Source: UBA1140 sp964409295 (GTDB taxonomy: Bacteria > Campylobacterota > Campylobacteria > Campylobacterales > Sulfurovaceae). From it: DNA of 10,428 nucleotides. Position 1 is the stretch's first letter, and each line of letters opens with the position of its first letter. The notes under the pieces are model-generated. The model had not been told where the DNA came from. It searched no databases and saw only the letters and a program-made list of their open reading frames with translations. Location of the stretch: NCBI GenBank assembly GCA_964409295.1, contig CAYPCV010000093.1, positions 1 through 10,428 on the forward strand, given 5' to 3'. Position numbers and translations under genes: made by a program. Shown one piece after another: positions 1-6,028 of the stretch.

Positions 1-1
1 T

Positions 2-316
2 AAATACAACATCTTAGATATTATAGAGACTCGAAACGAAGAGGAGGAGTTTATAGCCGAACAGATTAAGAACTTTGAGTCTAAAATTGATGAGATGTTT
101 GAGTATTTTCAGTATGACACCCAAGGAACAAGGCTTGTAGCTAAGATTAAATCTTATAGCTTTCCTGAAGAGGAGATATATATTGACTTTTGTAAACTTT
201 ATAAAAAATATAGTATTGTAAATCGTAAAGCATTAGGAGATTTTTTTATTAGAGAAACTAAGAGTATGGTTGATAAATTGTGTGATGATTTTGAGGTTGT
301 GGTTAGAGGAAGTTGA
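2..316 (+). CDS. C-terminal part of an unrecognised protein, cut by the window edge
   Basis: An open frame runs in from the left edge without a stop and ends at TGA 314-316, giving about 104 residues. An internal ATG at 95 exists, but the frame is open and protein-like upstream of it (charged, helix-forming, with a run of four Glu near residue 13), so I read this as the 3' end of a longer gene. The fragment is mostly charged and probably alpha-helical, with no signal peptide, membrane segment or catalytic motif that I recognise. Two cysteines occur (in DFCKLY and KLCDDF). I do not recognise the family and assign no function. The next gene on this strand starts 212 bases later behind its own likely promoter, so the two are probably separate transcripts. 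Confidence 0.7.
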   Translation, partial: KYNILDIIETRNEEEEFIAEQIKNFESKIDEMFEYFQYDTQGTRLVAKIKSYSFPEEEIYIDFCKLYKKYSIVNRKALGDFFIRETKSMVDKLCDDFEVVVRGS

Positions 317-528
317 TGGAAAATTAGGGGGTGGAGTTGTCAATGTAGAACCTACTATGAGACGTTGTAGGTGTTACCCTGAGTCATTGCATATGTAAAA
401 GTAATATATATGCCATAATTTACGGAACAGTTGCTAAAAATATAAATACTTTTCTCCTTTGATTAAGAGAGTGTTGCAGGCTTTTATGTTATAAATAGGT
501 TAAATCAGATAAAAAAGGTCTTAATTAG
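317..528. other. intergenic stretch with a small hairpin
   Basis: No gene of convincing length is seen on either strand. The left part (about 321-390) is less AT-rich than its surroundings and contains an imperfect candidate hairpin, ACCTAC (350-355) with GTAGGT (367-372) around an 11-base loop and no T-run after it, so it is a poor terminator. The plus-strand reading frame one base ahead of the upstream gene is open from 312 to TAA 396-398. The right part is AT-rich and carries the likely promoter of the ankyrin gene. Confidence 0.4.
487..495 (+). promoter_or_regulatory. extended -10 promoter for the ankyrin-repeat gene
   Basis: TGTTATAAA matches the extended -10 consensus TGnTATAAT at all but the last base. 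No -35 hexamer sits at normal spacing, which is usual for vegetative promoters in Campylobacterota. Transcription would start near 502, giving a leader of about 27 bases that includes the AAGG (515-518) in front of the ATG at 529. Confidence 0.45.
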
Positions 529-1158
529 ATGGAAGAGCTAGCCGAAGCTATTGAAAATGATAGTATTGTAAAAGTAAGAGCATTATGTAAAGCAGGAGCA
601 GACCTCTCTGCACCAATTGATGCAGGGTTAGAGTATGGGCTAGAAGACCCAGATAATATGCCTGTACTCTTTTATGCTATTCGTAAATATGCTTCTATAG
701 AACTTATTGAAGTATTACTAGAGTATGGTTGTGATATTCGTGAAATAGATGATGATGGACTAAGCTCTATTGATATTGCTATTAAGTTCAAACGTGAGGA
801 TATAATTCATTTTTGTATGAAACAAGGGTTAGATATAAACGAAACCCATAGAGCAAGTGGAATTACACCGATTGTATTGGCATCATGTTTTAGTAATACA
901 GCTATGGTTGAACTGCTCTTAAAATATGGTGCAGAGATTAATGCACAAGATGGAAATGGAATGAGTGCCAAGGATTATGCACGAAAATTGGGACAAAAAA
1001 AGATGGTTAAGTTTTTACATGAACGTGGAGCAAGACACAACCGATACCCAGAAATAGATGAGCCACAAATAGTAGATTCAACTCCAAGTAAAAATGCTCA
1101 AGGAGATATGAAAAATCGTCAAGCCCCAACAGATGATATGGGATTTGACTCGATTTAA
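529..1158 (+). CDS. ankyrin-repeat protein
   Basis: A 209-residue protein built almost entirely of ankyrin repeats, helical pairs that bind other proteins. I see about five units: residues 1-28 (degenerate), 42-72, 75-104, 109-140 and 141-171. The clearest is unit 4, with GITPIVLAS, MVELLLKYGAEINAQ and then DGNG opening unit 5. The last about 38 residues are polar and probably disordered. There is no signal peptide, so it is likely cytoplasmic, and no enzymatic domain, so a scaffold or inhibitor role is only an inference. The start follows AAGG at 515-518 with ten bases of spacing, a modest ribosome site. The stop codon directly abuts the stop codon of the convergent arsC-like gene, with no base between them. 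Its partner cannot be named from the sequence. Confidence 0.9.
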   Translation: MEELAEAIENDSIVKVRALCKAGADLSAPIDAGLEYGLEDPDNMPVLFYAIRKYASIELIEVLLEYGCDIREIDDDGLSSIDIAIKFKREDIIHFCMKQGLDINETHRASGITPIVLASCFSNTAMVELLLKYGAEINAQDGNGMSAKDYARKLGQKKMVKFLHERGARHNRYPEIDEPQIVDSTPSKNAQGDMKNRQAPTDDMGFDSI

Positions 1159-1512
1159 TTAGCCCAATAGCTCAATGACTTTTTCGATAGGACGACCAAT
1201 AACAGCTTTGTTGCCTTTTATAATAATAGGTCGTTCTATGAGTTTAGGATTTTTTACCATTGCCTCTATTAATTTTTCTTCAGACTCTTCATCTTTTAAA
1301 TTCAATTCACTATAAACAACCTCTTTGGTTCGCATAAGTTCTCTAGCAGAACTCATTCCTAGTAGGGTTAAAACTGTTTTAAGCTCTTCTGTTGTTGGAA
1401 TATCTTCTAAATATTTTACTACCTTTGCTTCGATTCCTTTCTCTTCTAAAAGTTTAAATGAGTCTCTTGATTTTGAACATCTTGGGTTATGCCAGAGTGT
1501 AATGGTATCCAT
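1159..1512 (-). CDS. arsC: arsenate reductase-like protein, glutaredoxin-dependent ArsC family
   Basis: A 117-residue thioredoxin-fold protein. HNPRCSKSRD (8-17) carries the single catalytic cysteine Cys12. Arg61, Arg94 (in ERPI) and Arg107 (in GRP) correspond to the arginine set Arg60, Arg94 and Arg107 that with Cys12 defines arsenate reduction in plasmid R773 ArsC, where glutathione and glutaredoxin recycle the enzyme. Length is near the family's short chromosomal form (YfgD-like, about 115-120). This full set favours true ArsC over Spx-like regulators, but no ars efflux or ArsR gene is nearby, so the physiological substrate is uncertain. An AAAAGGA ribosome site lies seven bases before the ATG. 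It follows the AMIN lipoprotein gene by 36 bases and is probably cotranscribed with it. Confidence 0.85.
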   Translation of the reverse strand: MDTITLWHNPRCSKSRDSFKLLEEKGIEAKVVKYLEDIPTTEELKTVLTLLGMSSARELMRTKEVVYSELNLKDEESEEKLIEAMVKNPKLIERPIIIKGNKAVIGRPIEKVIELLG

Positions 1513-1548
1513 TAAATAATCCTTTTGATTTATATTTTTTGCATTTTA

Positions 1549-2211
1549 TCAAAAAGGTTTAATATCAATAATTAATCTTGCAGGATTTTTATAATCATAG
1601 GCTTTTACGCTAGCAGAGTCTCGTAATTTAATCGAAAATTTAAAACCACTCTCTTTGTCATCGTTGTTGAAAGAGATTTTCTCTACAACGCTTTTGCTTG
1701 AAAAGGTTGGAAGTTTTGCTAAAGAATCACTATATCCGTTTAAGGTCACAGAAATGATGCCTGTTTCAGCATTATAATCTACATTATAGGAACCTACCTT
1801 TTTTGCTTTTTCTCCATTTTGTTCAATATCAAAAACCAAACGGGTGTAGGTAGCATGATAGCCTACTCGAATGGATTTTACATTTAATCCATCGGTAATA
1901 TTTCCTCCACTAAAGGATTCTTCTGTTTTAGGAATCTCCTCTTCGACATAACTATTTTCAACAAACTCATCGCTATTTAGTGGATTTTCTGGGTCATATT
2001 TATGGGCGATTGAACGATTTATAGTTGATTCTTTCTCTTCAATGTACGATTTTTTAACTAGGGCTGTAGCCGAAGGCGAACCCTCTATTAAATCACGAAT
2101 AGAGTGGTCTTCTTGAACCTTTTCAACCGTAGTGTTTTTTTCATAGTTTGTACCTGTTTCACAGGCTGTATATATAAGTAAAATGCTAAAAGATAAAATT
2201 ATATTTTTCAT
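1549..2211 (-). CDS. AMIN-domain lipoprotein
   Basis: A 220-residue exported protein. The N-terminus is a short Lys, a hydrophobic stretch (4-14) and then YTAC with Cys17, a lipobox with good -1 Ala and -2 Thr but an unusual Tyr at -3; lipid attachment is likely but not certain. Residues 18-105 are polar, rich in Glu, Ser and Asn and probably an unstructured tether. Residues about 108-220 match an AMIN domain: TRLVFDIE at 123-130 and the closing NPARLIIDI at 209-217. AMIN domains place periplasmic proteins at peptidoglycan or at secretin complexes; there is no amidase or secretin domain here, so it may be an accessory envelope protein. AAAGG stands about seven bases before the ATG. It has its own -10 box and is followed by arsC after 36 bases. 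Confidence 0.8.
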   Translation of the reverse strand: MKNIILSFSILLIYTACETGTNYEKNTTVEKVQEDHSIRDLIEGSPSATALVKKSYIEEKESTINRSIAHKYDPENPLNSDEFVENSYVEEEIPKTEESFSGGNITDGLNVKSIRVGYHATYTRLVFDIEQNGEKAKKVGSYNVDYNAETGIISVTLNGYSDSLAKLPTFSSKSVVEKISFNNDDKESGFKFSIKLRDSASVKAYDYKNPARLIIDIKPF

Positions 2212-2251
2212 TAAAAACCTTTCTTAATTATGAGAATTATTTTGAATAGTA

Positions 2252-2257
2252 ATTATA
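2252..2257 (-). promoter_or_regulatory. -10 box for the AMIN lipoprotein and arsC
   Basis: On the minus strand, CGTTATAAT contains a perfect TATAAT at 2257-2252, with G in the extended -10 position. Transcription would start near 2245 and give a leader of about 34 bases before the ATG at 2211. There is no clear -35. It lies in the 66-base gap after the histidine kinase gene, next to a weak all-AT inverted repeat (TAATAT 2261-2266 with ATATTA 2275-2280) that overlaps the kinase stop codon. Confidence 0.5.
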
Positions 2258-2277
2258 ACGTAATATTTTAAAACATA

Positions 2278-3105
2278 TTAGATATTAACATGTTTCAAGT
2301 TGAAACTTACCTTTGTTCCTTCCCCTTTGTGTGAAGTGATTCTGATTTTTATTTTTTCATCGTCACAATAGGCTTTTACAAGAGAGAGACCTATTCCTTC
2401 TCCATGGATATGGTTATCTGATTGGTAGTAGCGATCATAAATTTTTAGCAGTTCCATCTCATCCATTCCTATCCCTTTGTCTTCGATGCTTAGAATATTA
2501 TCTTTAAGTGTTATAAAAATAGGTTCATGCTTGTCTGAATATTTCATGGCATTTGTCAAGATATTATCTAGCATCTTTTCAAATCCTATTTTATCAACAG
2601 AAATTTTAAAAGAGGATAGTGATAACACAAATGAGTTTCGTTCTAATAATTCAAGTACAGCAACTCTCTCTTCAATGAGTAGTGCTATATCAAATATCTC
2701 TTTTTCTATTGGGTGTATCTCTTTCTTTATACTGTAAACAAGTTCTGCATAGAGTCGTTGTAGGCGTTTAGAAGAGTCCTCAATACGGCTTAGACGTTTG
2801 AGTCCTTTTTCATTCTCTTTTAGGGTACGTTTCAACAGAGTTGTATTGGCTTGAATGGTGGAAAGAGGGATATTTAATTCATGTAAAATTTCTTTGGTCA
2901 AATGTAATAGGTTTGCATCAACTTTAAATTTTTCGCTTAAAATAAATGCATTCATTGTGTATCCTAAAGAAAAAGCGAGGGGGAGTAAAAATAGAAATGT
3001 GATAAAAAGATTTACGTTATTTTTAAAAAATAGGATAAATAAATCTCCTAAAAAGAGGAGAGAGAGAAGATAAAGAAAGGTTGCAGTCCATATTTGTTTT
3101 TTCAT
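2278..3105 (-). CDS. sensor histidine kinase with two membrane helices and no obvious sensor domain
   Basis: A 275-residue membrane kinase. Two hydrophobic helices (about 5-27 and 32-56) are joined by only a few residues, so there is essentially no periplasmic sensor and no HAMP domain. The dimerisation domain has the H-box LHELNIPL with phospho-accepting His75. The ATPase domain shows the N-box NILTNAMKYS (181-190), G1 DKGIGM (209-214), an F-box region YDRYYQ (223-228) and G2 GEGIGLSL (235-242). It should phosphorylate the response regulator encoded 36 bases upstream. The residue four after the histidine is Ile, where Thr or Asn supports phosphatase activity in related kinases. No good ribosome site precedes the ATG at 3105, but an in-frame TGA closely upstream excludes a longer ATG start, so expression may be weak or depend on the preceding gene. 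Confidence 0.9.
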   Translation of the reverse strand: MKKQIWTATFLYLLSLLFLGDLFILFFKNNVNLFITFLFLLPLAFSLGYTMNAFILSEKFKVDANLLHLTKEILHELNIPLSTIQANTTLLKRTLKENEKGLKRLSRIEDSSKRLQRLYAELVYSIKKEIHPIEKEIFDIALLIEERVAVLELLERNSFVLSLSSFKISVDKIGFEKMLDNILTNAMKYSDKHEPIFITLKDNILSIEDKGIGMDEMELLKIYDRYYQSDNHIHGEGIGLSLVKAYCDDEKIKIRITSHKGEGTKVSFNLKHVNI

Positions 3106-3141
3106 GAAAATATCATATCAATGATTTGATTAACAGATGCT

Positions 3142-3789
3142 TTAGCGTATAAAACGATACCCAACTCCTCTAATATTCTCTATATTATTAGGAAAATACT
3201 TTTTGAGTGTTGCAATGTAGACACGAATGGAACCCAAACTTATCTCTTCATTGACGTGCCATAAATGTTCTCCGATGGCATTGATGCTAACGACCTCTTC
3301 CTTTGAGTATATAAATAGAAGCAAAAGGTCAATGGCTTTTTTCTTAATCATAATGGCTTCTTTGCCTCTATATAGTCTCTTGGCTGTGCAATCAAGGGTA
3401 TATTGACCAATAGAGATTTTATCGGAACGAATTTGCCGTCTAAGAACAGCTTTTATTCGTAAAAGAAGTTCATCTAAATCAATTGGCTTTTTCATGTAGT
3501 CATCAGCTCCAACTACAAATCCTTCAGTTACAGAGAGTTTATCTTCACGAGAGGTTAAAAATATGGTAGGAGTTATATCGCCTGAATCACGCAGTTTTTT
3601 TAGCAAAGAAAAACCTGTCTCATAAGGGAGGTTGACATCAAAAAGATAGAGGTCAAATTTTTGCTCATATGCCAGCTCCAAAGCAGAGTAGGGGTCAAGA
3701 GCAAATGCTACATCAAAACCCTCTTCTTCTAAAAAGTCTTCGAGGGTTTCATTGAAAAGTTTATCATCTTCAAGTATGAGTATTTTCAT
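3142..3789 (-). CDS. OmpR/PhoB-family response regulator
   Basis: A 215-residue DNA-binding regulator. The receiver domain (1-118) has the acidic pair Asp8-Asp9, phospho-acceptor Asp51 (LYLFDVNLP), switch Thr79 (FLTS) and Lys101 in KKP, so every residue for phosphorylation is present. The C-terminal winged helix (about 124-215) ends in RVYIATLKKYF and NIRGVGYRF, typical of the OmpR group recognition helix and wing. It lies one base after the fabG stop codon and 36 bases before the kinase gene, so the order is fabG, regulator, kinase on one transcript, with likely translational coupling to fabG. The target genes are not shown by the sequence. Confidence 0.93.
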   Translation of the reverse strand: MKILILEDDKLFNETLEDFLEEEGFDVAFALDPYSALELAYEQKFDLYLFDVNLPYETGFSLLKKLRDSGDITPTIFLTSREDKLSVTEGFVVGADDYMKKPIDLDELLLRIKAVLRRQIRSDKISIGQYTLDCTAKRLYRGKEAIMIKKKAIDLLLLFIYSKEEVVSINAIGEHLWHVNEEISLGSIRVYIATLKKYFPNNIENIRGVGYRFIR

Positions 3790-3790
3790 A

Positions 3791-4534
3791 CTACATCAAC
3801 ATTCCACCGTTTACTTTTAGGGTCTCCCCTGTAATGTAACTTGAGTGGTCACTTAGTAAAAATGCAACTGCTTCAGCCACCTCGCTTGGGTTTCCAAAAC
3901 GGGCCATAGGAATTTTTGCAGTAAATAGCTCTTTTACGTCATCTTTTAGAACATTAGTCATTTCAGTAGCAATAAAACCAGGAGTTATTGTGTTGTATCT
4001 GATTCCACTTGTTCCTGCTTCGATGGCAAATGATTTTGTCATCGCAATTGTCCCACCTTTACTTGCAGAGTAGTTTGTTTGCCCTGCATTTCCTGTCTCT
4101 CCTACAATAGAAGCGATATTTACAACTGAACCAAAACGTTTTTTACGCATTGCTTTTAGAGCCTCTCTACAGCCTATAAAAGTAGAAGTTAAATTGGCAT
4201 TGATAACCGACATAAACTCATCTGTTTTCATACGCATTGCCAATTTATCTTTGGTAATTCCTGCATTATTAACCAAGTATGCAATCTCTCCATCGGTTGC
4301 CACAATGGTTTTAATAGCATCAATAAATGCTTTTTCATCACTAACATCAAAACCAATTACTTCAGCCTCTCCACCAGCTTCAACAATAGAAGCCTGAATA
4401 GCTTTTGCTTCTGCTTCGCCTGTTCGAAAGTTTATCCATACTTTTAAACCAAACTCTGCTAATGATTTTGCAATCTCTGCACCTATTCCTCTACTTGAAC
4501 CTGTTACTAATACATTTTTTCCTGTAAATTTCAT
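3791..4534 (-). CDS. fabG: 3-oxoacyl-[acyl-carrier-protein] reductase
   Basis: A 247-residue short-chain dehydrogenase that reduces 3-oxoacyl-ACP with NADPH in each elongation cycle of type II fatty acid synthesis, in the cytoplasm. The nucleotide site TGSSRGIG (11-18), NNAG (89-92) and the catalytic set Asn114, Ser142, Tyr155 and Lys159 (YSASK) are all present, and the length is standard. AAGG sits about seven bases before the ATG. Many short-chain dehydrogenases share these motifs, but PGFIATEMT (185-193) and the closing ITGETLKVNGGM are characteristic of FabG. acpP, a common neighbour of fabG, is not in the window; instead a two-component system follows after a single base, which is unusual. 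Confidence 0.93.
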   Translation of the reverse strand: MKFTGKNVLVTGSSRGIGAEIAKSLAEFGLKVWINFRTGEAEAKAIQASIVEAGGEAEVIGFDVSDEKAFIDAIKTIVATDGEIAYLVNNAGITKDKLAMRMKTDEFMSVINANLTSTFIGCREALKAMRKKRFGSVVNIASIVGETGNAGQTNYSASKGGTIAMTKSFAIEAGTSGIRYNTITPGFIATEMTNVLKDDVKELFTAKIPMARFGNPSEVAEAVAFLLSDHSSYITGETLKVNGGMLM

Positions 4535-4561
4535 TATTTGCCTTCTATAAATATTGGGCTT

Positions 4562-4567
4562 ATTGTA
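4562..4567 (-). promoter_or_regulatory. probable -10 box for fabG and its operon
   Basis: On the minus strand TACAAT (4567-4562) matches the -10 consensus at five of six bases and would start transcription near 4555, about 20 bases before the ATG at 4534. No convincing -35 is seen. It is the only good candidate in the 114-base gap upstream of fabG. Confidence 0.35.
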
Positions 4568-4612
4568 GTCTATTGCTTGTTAAAATTTGATTATGGAAGA
4601 GTTGTGATTAAG

Positions 4613-4660
4613 AGAGCATAAAATATTTTTTATGCTCTGTTTTCAAATTTAATTTGAAAA
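4613..4660 (-). terminator. tandem hairpins at the 3' end of the first 113-residue gene
   Basis: Two perfect inverted repeats in series. The first read on this strand is 9 bp with a 3-base loop (TTTTCAAAT 4640-4648 with ATTTGAAAA 4652-4660), and its loop is exactly the stop codon of the gene. The second is 11 bp with a 4-base loop (AGAGCATAAAA 4613-4623 with TTTTATGCTCT 4628-4638). The base after the second stem is not a strong T-run on the minus strand, so termination efficiency is uncertain; the hairpins may also protect the mRNA end. Confidence 0.5.
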
Positions 4661-4990
4661 GAATGCGTTTTTAACTTTATCAAAAAGGTCATAATCTTCA
4701 TCAACTAATTTACTTTTGACAATAATGTGATTTAGTTGTTTCAGTACTGACATCTTTGTATATGTTTCATTATGCAATGCGTTGGCAATCATCGAAATAT
4801 GAGTATCAATATTGTACTCTTTCTCCATAACTTCATCCAAAAGATTACATGCCTCTTTATCCGTCATAGATGGAAAATCTTGTTTCATGAAACGACGAAA
4901 CAAAGGACGTTCAGCATCTATATCTTTATCGTCCATCTTAATAACATGACAAAAGAGTGCCGCTACAGATTCTTTTAACATTTTATCCAT
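4649..4990 (-). CDS. TerB-like small helical protein, paralogue 1
   Basis: A 113-residue soluble protein that I do not recognise by name. It is closely related over its whole length to the protein at 5601-5942: by hand alignment about 73 positions are identical with one small gap in each. Conserved blocks are MDKM.KESVA, LFCH (Cys14-His15), the acidic DDKD (20-23) with Glu27, PLF.RFM.QDF, IDTHIS (61-66), LKQLNHII (83-90) and DEDY..FDKVK (97-107). Two acidic motifs about 75 residues apart in a helical chain resemble the TerB/DjlA-N fold, whose acidic loops are linked to metal binding; this is a pattern judgement, not a profile match. A strong AAAGGAG ribosome site lies six bases before the ATG. 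The gene is divergent from the bacteriohemerythrin across 190 bases. Confidence 0.8.
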   Translation of the reverse strand: MDKMLKESVAALFCHVIKMDDKDIDAERPLFRRFMKQDFPSMTDKEACNLLDEVMEKEYNIDTHISMIANALHNETYTKMSVLKQLNHIIVKSKLVDEDYDLFDKVKNAFFSN

Positions 4991-5012
4991 AATAAGCTCC
5001 TTTTATCTCTAG

Positions 5013-5021
5013 CTTATACCA
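5013..5021 (-). promoter_or_regulatory. extended -10 promoter for paralogue 1
   Basis: On the minus strand TGGTATAAG (5021-5013) fits TGnTATAAT with one mismatch. The start point would be near 5006, giving a very short leader that begins just before the AAAGGAG ribosome site. No -35 hexamer is evident. Confidence 0.45.
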
Positions 5022-5180
5022 TAGTAGCTAAATAAACATAAAAATTAACATTTATATCTCTGAAACGTGACTCTTTTTTTCATATTCTACCATTTTAATA
5101 CTCCTATAAGTTTTGTTGAAATATACTTTTTAATATGGAAAGGTGTTTTGCATCTAATAATGAAACTAATATGGAGATAA

Positions 5181-5585
5181 ATGATGAAACTGTTAAAATG
5201 GAAAGATGCATACTCTATGGGAGAAGATAAAATTGATGAGCAACATAAAGGTCTTTTTAAACTTTCAAATGAAATCTATAATCTCGTAGAAGCAGGAGTA
5301 GATGAAGCTGATATTTTTAGAGAGCTTTTTATTGCACTAAATGATTATACGGTTGAACATTTTATTTATGAAGAGATGTATATGCAATCTAAAGATTATC
5401 CTGAATTAAAAGAGCATATTGAACAACATATTGAATTCTCTAAAGAGTTAAAAGAAGTGGCATTGGGGATTAATAAAAATTCACATATCAAAGATATTGG
5501 AGAGTTTGTAACAACATGGTTACTTCAGCATGTTTTAGCTGAAGATATGAAATATAAAAAATTTTTTGATAGTAAAAATAGATAG
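5181..5585 (+). CDS. bacteriohemerythrin
   Basis: A 134-residue single-domain hemerythrin, a four-helix bundle that binds O2 at a non-haem di-iron centre. The full ligand set is visible: His22 (DEQH), His60 and Glu64 (EHFIYEE), His79 and His83 (HIEQH), His117 and Asp122 (LLQHVLAED). The N-terminal arm has the typical WKDAYSMGEDKIDEQH pattern. No signal, membrane or methyl-accepting domain is fused, so it is a free cytoplasmic O2 carrier or store, or an oxygen-detoxifying protein. Two ATGs stand in tandem (5181 and 5184); GGAG at 5173-5176 is four bases from the first and seven from the second, so 5184 is the better-spaced start. TATACT (5122-5127) is a possible -10. The gene is enclosed by two paralogous genes on the other strand. 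Confidence 0.93.
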   Translation: MMKLLKWKDAYSMGEDKIDEQHKGLFKLSNEIYNLVEAGVDEADIFRELFIALNDYTVEHFIYEEMYMQSKDYPELKEHIEQHIEFSKELKEVALGINKNSHIKDIGEFVTTWLLQHVLAEDMKYKKFFDSKNR

Positions 5586-5605
5586 TTTGCCAAAAGCAAA
5601 CTATC
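5581..5605. terminator. bidirectional hairpin between hemerythrin and paralogue 2
   Basis: A perfect 10-bp inverted repeat, GATAGTTTGC (5581-5590) and GCAAACTATC (5596-5605), with the 5-base loop CAAAA. It carries the stop codons of both convergent genes: TAG 5583-5585 for hemerythrin and the complement of 5601-5603 for paralogue 2. Read on the minus strand the stem is followed by TATTTTT, a reasonable intrinsic terminator; on the plus strand it is followed only by GTTTA, so termination is likely better for the minus-strand gene. Confidence 0.7.
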
Positions 5606-5942
5606 GTTTAAAAAATGAATCCTTCACTTTATCAAAAAAATTATAATCTTCATCTTTAATATTACTTTTAAAGATAATATGATTTAACTGTTTTAGTATA
5701 GTCATTTTCCAATAAGGTTCATTATAAAGGGCATTTGTAACAATTGATATATGTGTATCTATATTCCCACAATCCTTTTCCATAGTTTTTTCCAAAAGCT
5801 CTTCAGCTTCTTTACTATTGCAATCAAAATCCTGTTCCATAAATCGACAAAATAGAGGCTTTTCAACCTTTAAATCTTTATCATCGAGTTTAATTGCATG
5901 ACAGAACAGTGTTGCAACAGACTCCTTTATCATTTTATCCAT
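5601..5942 (-). CDS. TerB-like small helical protein, paralogue 2
   Basis: A 113-residue protein, the same length as paralogue 1 and about 64% identical to it by hand count. The shared blocks are the same, including Cys14-His15, the acidic DDKD (20-23), Glu27, His64, LKQLNHII and DEDY. It differs by extra cysteines (Cys32, Cys41, Cys58) where paralogue 1 has other residues, and by divergence in the 38-60 segment. No signal or membrane segment is present. An AAGGA ribosome site is six bases before the ATG. It converges on the bacteriohemerythrin, and both genes end inside one hairpin. The TerB-like assignment rests on helix and acidic-motif pattern only. gpmI lies upstream on the same strand, its stop codon 86 bases away, and may be transcribed into it. 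Confidence 0.8.
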   Translation of the reverse strand: MDKMIKESVATLFCHAIKLDDKDLKVEKPLFCRFMEQDFDCNSKEAEELLEKTMEKDCGNIDTHISIVTNALYNEPYWKMTILKQLNHIIFKSNIKDEDYNFFDKVKDSFFKR

Positions 5943-6028
5943 AAATTATCCTTCCCTTACAACATAAAAAACAATACTTTTATATACTATCAAATATAAG
6001 CATAAGTTCTGATAAAATAGAAATAAAA

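Noticed and set aside
2477..3073. Plus-strand frames opposite the histidine kinase gene, and similar frames opposite arsC, fabG, gpmI and mraY
   Set aside because: They are mirror frames of well-supported genes, with no motifs or ribosome sites of their own.
5976..6007. AT-only inverted repeat (TTATAT with ATATAA) after gpmI as a terminator
   Set aside because: Only six A-T pairs with a bulged extension and no clear T-run; stability would be too low to call.
6013..6018. TAAAAT on the plus strand as an antisense promoter into gpmI
   Set aside because: Such hexamers are frequent by chance in this AT-rich DNA; no -35, extended -10 or product supports it.
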